From a virus: DNA of 44,181 nucleotides. The notes under the pieces were generated by a model that was not told the origin of the DNA, ran no database searches, and was given only the letters and a program-made list of their open reading frames with translations. A program made the translations under genes and the position numbers. Shown one piece after another: positions 42,506 to 44,181 of this stretch. Each line of letters begins with the position of its first letter. The stretch's first letter is position 1. Where the stretch lies: IMG/VR virus record IMGVR_UViG_3300010042_000004, positions 1 through 44,181 of that record; one strand, given 5' to 3'.

Positions 42506-42928
42506 ATGACCAGCAAGAAACCGCCCGATTTGAAAAGAGCCCAGCGCATTCAAATTTTGCGCGAGCAGGTTCTCGATCTATCGAGCCAGGACGCGTTGGC
42601 CGTCAAAATCGGCGTAAGCCGGGGCGCGGTCGGAAATTGGGAATTGGGTCAGCCTATAGGCGTGAAATACGTAAAGGCCCTAGCTGAGATGTCGGGCGCG
42701 TCTATAGAGTGGATATTGTCAGGGACAGGCCCGACCCCGGAAAAAGCTTCGAATGCTATGTCCGCTATTGATCGGCCTACGACCGCCGACGCTTTGAAGA
42801 TCTACGCGCAGCTTCCAGAAGCGGACAAACGTGAGTTTCTCCAGTTTGTGCTCGGGCTTGTAGATGACGGCCAAATCGGAGCGCCTCCGACAACTGCTCC
42901 GGCGTCAGCCGCAAAAGCGCGAAACTAA
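42506..42928 (+). CDS. CI-like repressor without S24 domain
   Basis: A 140-aa protein. The N-terminal HTH (residues 16-75) is of the HTH_3/CI type: RIQILREQVLDLSSQDALAV, then KIGVSRGAVGNWELGQPIG as the recognition part. Residues 90-120 are a helical segment (TADALKIYAQLPEADKREFL). There is no S24 peptidase Ser/Lys pair, and the protein is too short for one, so RecA-driven self-cleavage is not expected. It should bind TGAAAG-N5-CTTTCA sites and maintain lysogeny. The antirepressor elsewhere in the genome would be the means of induction. Confidence 0.85.
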   Translation: MTSKKPPDLKRAQRIQILREQVLDLSSQDALAVKIGVSRGAVGNWELGQPIGVKYVKALAEMSGASIEWILSGTGPTPEKASNAMSAIDRPTTADALKIYAQLPEADKREFLQFVLGLVDDGQIGAPPTTAPASAAKARN

Positions 42929-42993
42929 ATCGCTCCTCATCCGTTTGCATTATCTGTTCCCCTCTTGTTCCGATTAAGGCACAGTAAGGGTCT

Positions 42994-43048
42994 GCGCTCA
43001 AGACAGAATAGCTGACCTGTTATCTCGCGGCATCAGCACCTTGAGCGC
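42994..43048. repeat. 9-bp inverted repeat with long spacer
   Basis: GCGCTCAAG (42994-43002) and CTTGAGCGC (43040-43048) are exact inverted repeats, with GCTGA/TCAGC as an inner pair. It lies 66 nt past the repressor stop. There is no T run. It may be a repressor mRNA 3' structure or a protein site. Confidence 0.4.
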
Positions 43049-43143
43049 CAAACGCCGATATCCTGCGATCATCATCGTGCTCACCGATCTGCGATTGCCG
43101 GCAACCAGTTTCGCTGGTCAAGAATCCCCTTTCTCAAAGAAAT

Positions 43144-43160
43144 TGAAAGCGATGCTTTCT
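43144..43160. promoter_or_regulatory. Immunity operator O3
   Basis: TGAAAGCGATGCTTTCT matches the 6-5-6 operator at 11 of 12 positions. It lies 34 bp (centre to centre) from O4 at the rightward early promoter. Confidence 0.7.
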
Positions 43161-43162
43161 TT

Positions 43163-43190
43163 TTGCTTGCGGACATCTGAAAGATATGCT
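43163..43190 (+). promoter_or_regulatory. Predicted rightward early promoter
   Basis: TTGCTT (43163-43168) and TATGCT (43185-43190), 16 nt apart. The -10 lies inside operator O4, so repressor binding should exclude RNA polymerase. Transcription would start about 43197, giving a 37-nt leader before the ATG at 43234. Confidence 0.55.
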
Positions 43191-43194
43191 TTCA
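43178..43194. promoter_or_regulatory. Immunity operator O4, TGAAAG-N5-CTTTCA
   Basis: TGAAAGATATGCTTTCA is a perfect copy of the same 6-5-6 palindrome as O1, 748 bp from it. The pair places the rightward early operon and the repressor region under one regulator. Confidence 0.8.
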
Positions 43195-43233
43195 TCATCT
43201 CACACCACAGACGCACCGCGTTGGGAGATGAAG

Positions 43234-43653
43234 ATGCAAACCATAGTCGCGATCAACACCCACAAGCTCTCCCTTGTGCAGGGCGTCTTTGTCATCGCAC
43301 AGAAGGGCAAGCCAGTTGCGTACTGCCCGTCAATGAAGCTGGTGAACGAATGGCTCGACAGCGCCTCCTATGAGGAAGCCAAGGCCATCTCGATCTCGCT
43401 TCTGAGCATTGAGGACTTTGCCGCCGACGATATCACCCACGTCATCGCTGATGATCTGATGGGCGATTACCAGAGCTACGCCGATTTCTCCGAAGATCAG
43501 GGCTACGTGTTTCCGTGGCTGGAATTCTGGTTCGATGAAATCACGGCTGGCGAGTTTGTCCGCGACCTCAAGATGCGTCGTGACCGGGCCAAGGCGATCA
43601 ATGCGCCGATGGTGGCTGATTGCTTCGACGCAATGAAGATCGCTGCGGAGTGA
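43234..43653 (+). CDS. First protein of the rightward early operon, hypothetical
   Basis: A 139-aa acidic protein, opening MQTIVAINTHKLSLVQGVFV and with YCPSMKLVNEWLDSASYEEA. The C-terminus is charged (LKMRRDRAKAINAPMVAD). I chose 43234 because GGGAG lies 6 nt upstream; 43228 is too close to it. As the first gene under the repressor-controlled promoter it is probably made at once after infection. No family recognised. Confidence 0.7.
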   Translation: MQTIVAINTHKLSLVQGVFVIAQKGKPVAYCPSMKLVNEWLDSASYEEAKAISISLLSIEDFAADDITHVIADDLMGDYQSYADFSEDQGYVFPWLEFWFDEITAGEFVRDLKMRRDRAKAINAPMVADCFDAMKIAAE

Positions 43654-43898
43654 TGGCCATGGCACAGGAACACACGCCTGCATGGACTGTAGTGACGCGC
43701 CCGATGCTGGTGGACAGCCAACGTCCAGAATACTGCGGGGCGACCGACGAGGCTCTGCCTTGCCCTGATTGTCCAGCTACGGCTGCCGGTGACGATATCG
43801 TCGGAGGCGTCTGTCAGGCGCGGAGAAGCGGCCCAGCACCACGACCCCTAGTCGAACTTGTCACCGTGCCCCGAGCCGCTCTCTCAGAGGGCAAGTGA
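43653..43898 (+). CDS. Small Cys-containing early protein
   Basis: An 81-aa protein (ATG 43653 overlapping the previous TGA). It contains EYCGATDEALPCPDCPATAAG, a CPDC-type zinc knuckle with only one pair and a nearby Cys. Its end overlaps the next possible ATG (43898). Function unknown. Confidence 0.55.
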   Translation: MAMAQEHTPAWTVVTRPMLVDSQRPEYCGATDEALPCPDCPATAAGDDIVGGVCQARRSGPAPRPLVELVTVPRAALSEGK

Positions 43899-44020
43899 TG
43901 ACTTCCACCACCCTCATAGGGCTCCCACCCTTCCAGCCCCTCAAGAGCTTCACAGCCTATGCGTGTGGAGATGAGACCCCAACCCTTCGCCCATCGTGGG
44001 CGCATCTAGGAGATAGAGAG

Positions 44021-44181
44021 ATGGTCAATGCCGAGAACATTCGGAAGGTCGCTGACGCAATCGAGAAGCACTCTCTGCCTGGCGTCGGCTTCAACATGAA
44101 TTATTTCACGGCCTCCGCTTCTGAAAACGACCCGCTCGACAAACTCAAGGTTGTCGGATGCGGCACCATTGCTTGCATCGC
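44021..44181 (+). CDS. Hypothetical early protein, 5' part (continues at position 2)
   Basis: The ATG at 44021 has AGGAG about 8 nt upstream. It encodes MVNAENIRKVADAIEKHSLP and continues over the circular junction to the stop at 346 (127 aa in all). The frame is open back to an ATG at 43898 that overlaps the previous stop; this would add 41 residues rich in Pro and Thr, so the shorter start is preferred. Confidence 0.75.
   Translation, partial: MVNAENIRKVADAIEKHSLPGVGFNMNYFTASASENDPLDKLKVVGCGTIACI
44059..44181. repeat. Direct terminal repeat, right copy
   Basis: Identical to bases 1-123. Removing one copy gives a circle of 44,058 bp. Confidence 0.95.

Larger units (their letters stand above)
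42929..43233. other. 305-bp intergenic control region between repressor and right early operon
   Basis: It holds a long inverted repeat at 42994-43048 and two immunity operators at 43144-43160 and 43178-43194. No rightward gene is supported here: a TTG-opened frame at 43041 has no ribosome site. A leftward frame from 42950 reaches into the 3' end of the repressor gene on the other strand (see findings). Confidence 0.6.

Noticed and set aside
1-44181. CRISPR arrays, insertion sequences, rRNA genes or complete tRNA genes
   Set aside because: No regularly spaced repeats, transposase genes, rRNA motifs or full cloverleafs were seen; the only tRNA-like part is the attP half.

Overview
The window is one complete genome of a temperate, short-tailed (podovirus-type) phage of an alphaproteobacterial host, written as a circular unit of about 44,058 bp. 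The first 123 bases are repeated exactly at the end, and one gene runs across the junction. Signs of the host group are a GapR/DUF2312 protein, a GTTC-N7-GTTC box of the alphaproteobacterial LexA type, high GC and the kinds of small accessory genes present. No species can be named from the sequence alone.

Layout. (1) 42.2-43.2 kb is the immunity switch. A Cro-like gene (-) and a CI-like repressor gene (+) diverge around operators of the form TGAAAG-N5-CTTTCA. Two more copies lie 0.7 kb away, over the promoter of the rightward early operon. (2) The rightward early operon runs from 43.2 kb across the junction to 7.8 kb: many small overlapping genes, an ERF annealing protein, NinB, an HNH nuclease, an excisionase and a tyrosine integrase. 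It is followed by an attP made from the 3' half of a CAT-anticodon tRNA. (3) 7.97-9.12 kb is a small cargo block (HAD-fold protein and small proteins). (4) The leftward early operon, 42.4 to 34.0 kb, holds GapR, tiny membrane proteins, a winged-helix regulator, RusA, a DnaA-domain-IV protein, DnaB helicase, a replication initiator with iteron-like repeats inside it, two homing-type nucleases and a NusG-like antiterminator. (5) 32.9-33.5 kb is an isolated rightward mini-operon with an HTH protein and its own operator pair, ATCCGA-N5-TCGGAT. (6) The late operon reads leftward from 32.7 to about 12 kb: TerS, TerL, portal, a GH26-like glycosidase, scaffold, major capsid, head-tail adaptor, nozzle-like protein, ejection proteins (one with a lysozyme domain), collar protein and tail fibre. 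(7) 12.1-9.1 kb (-) holds a secreted alpha/beta hydrolase, a P22-type antirepressor, a GH19 endolysin with a holin-like protein nested in frame, and a membrane-anchored coiled-coil protein.

How it appears to work. The CI-like repressor is only 140 aa and has no S24 autocleavage domain, so RecA cannot induce the phage by direct cleavage. The antirepressor gene instead has a LexA-type SOS box over its predicted promoter, followed by a long structured leader. The simplest reading is that DNA damage relieves LexA, antirepressor is made, and CI is inactivated. Late transcription may depend on the NusG-like protein at the end of the leftward early operon. The strongest observations are the SOS-box/antirepressor/non-cleavable-repressor circuit, the endolysin/holin in-frame nesting, the two operator families with the same 6-5-6 geometry, and the glycosidase gene inside the head-gene cluster.
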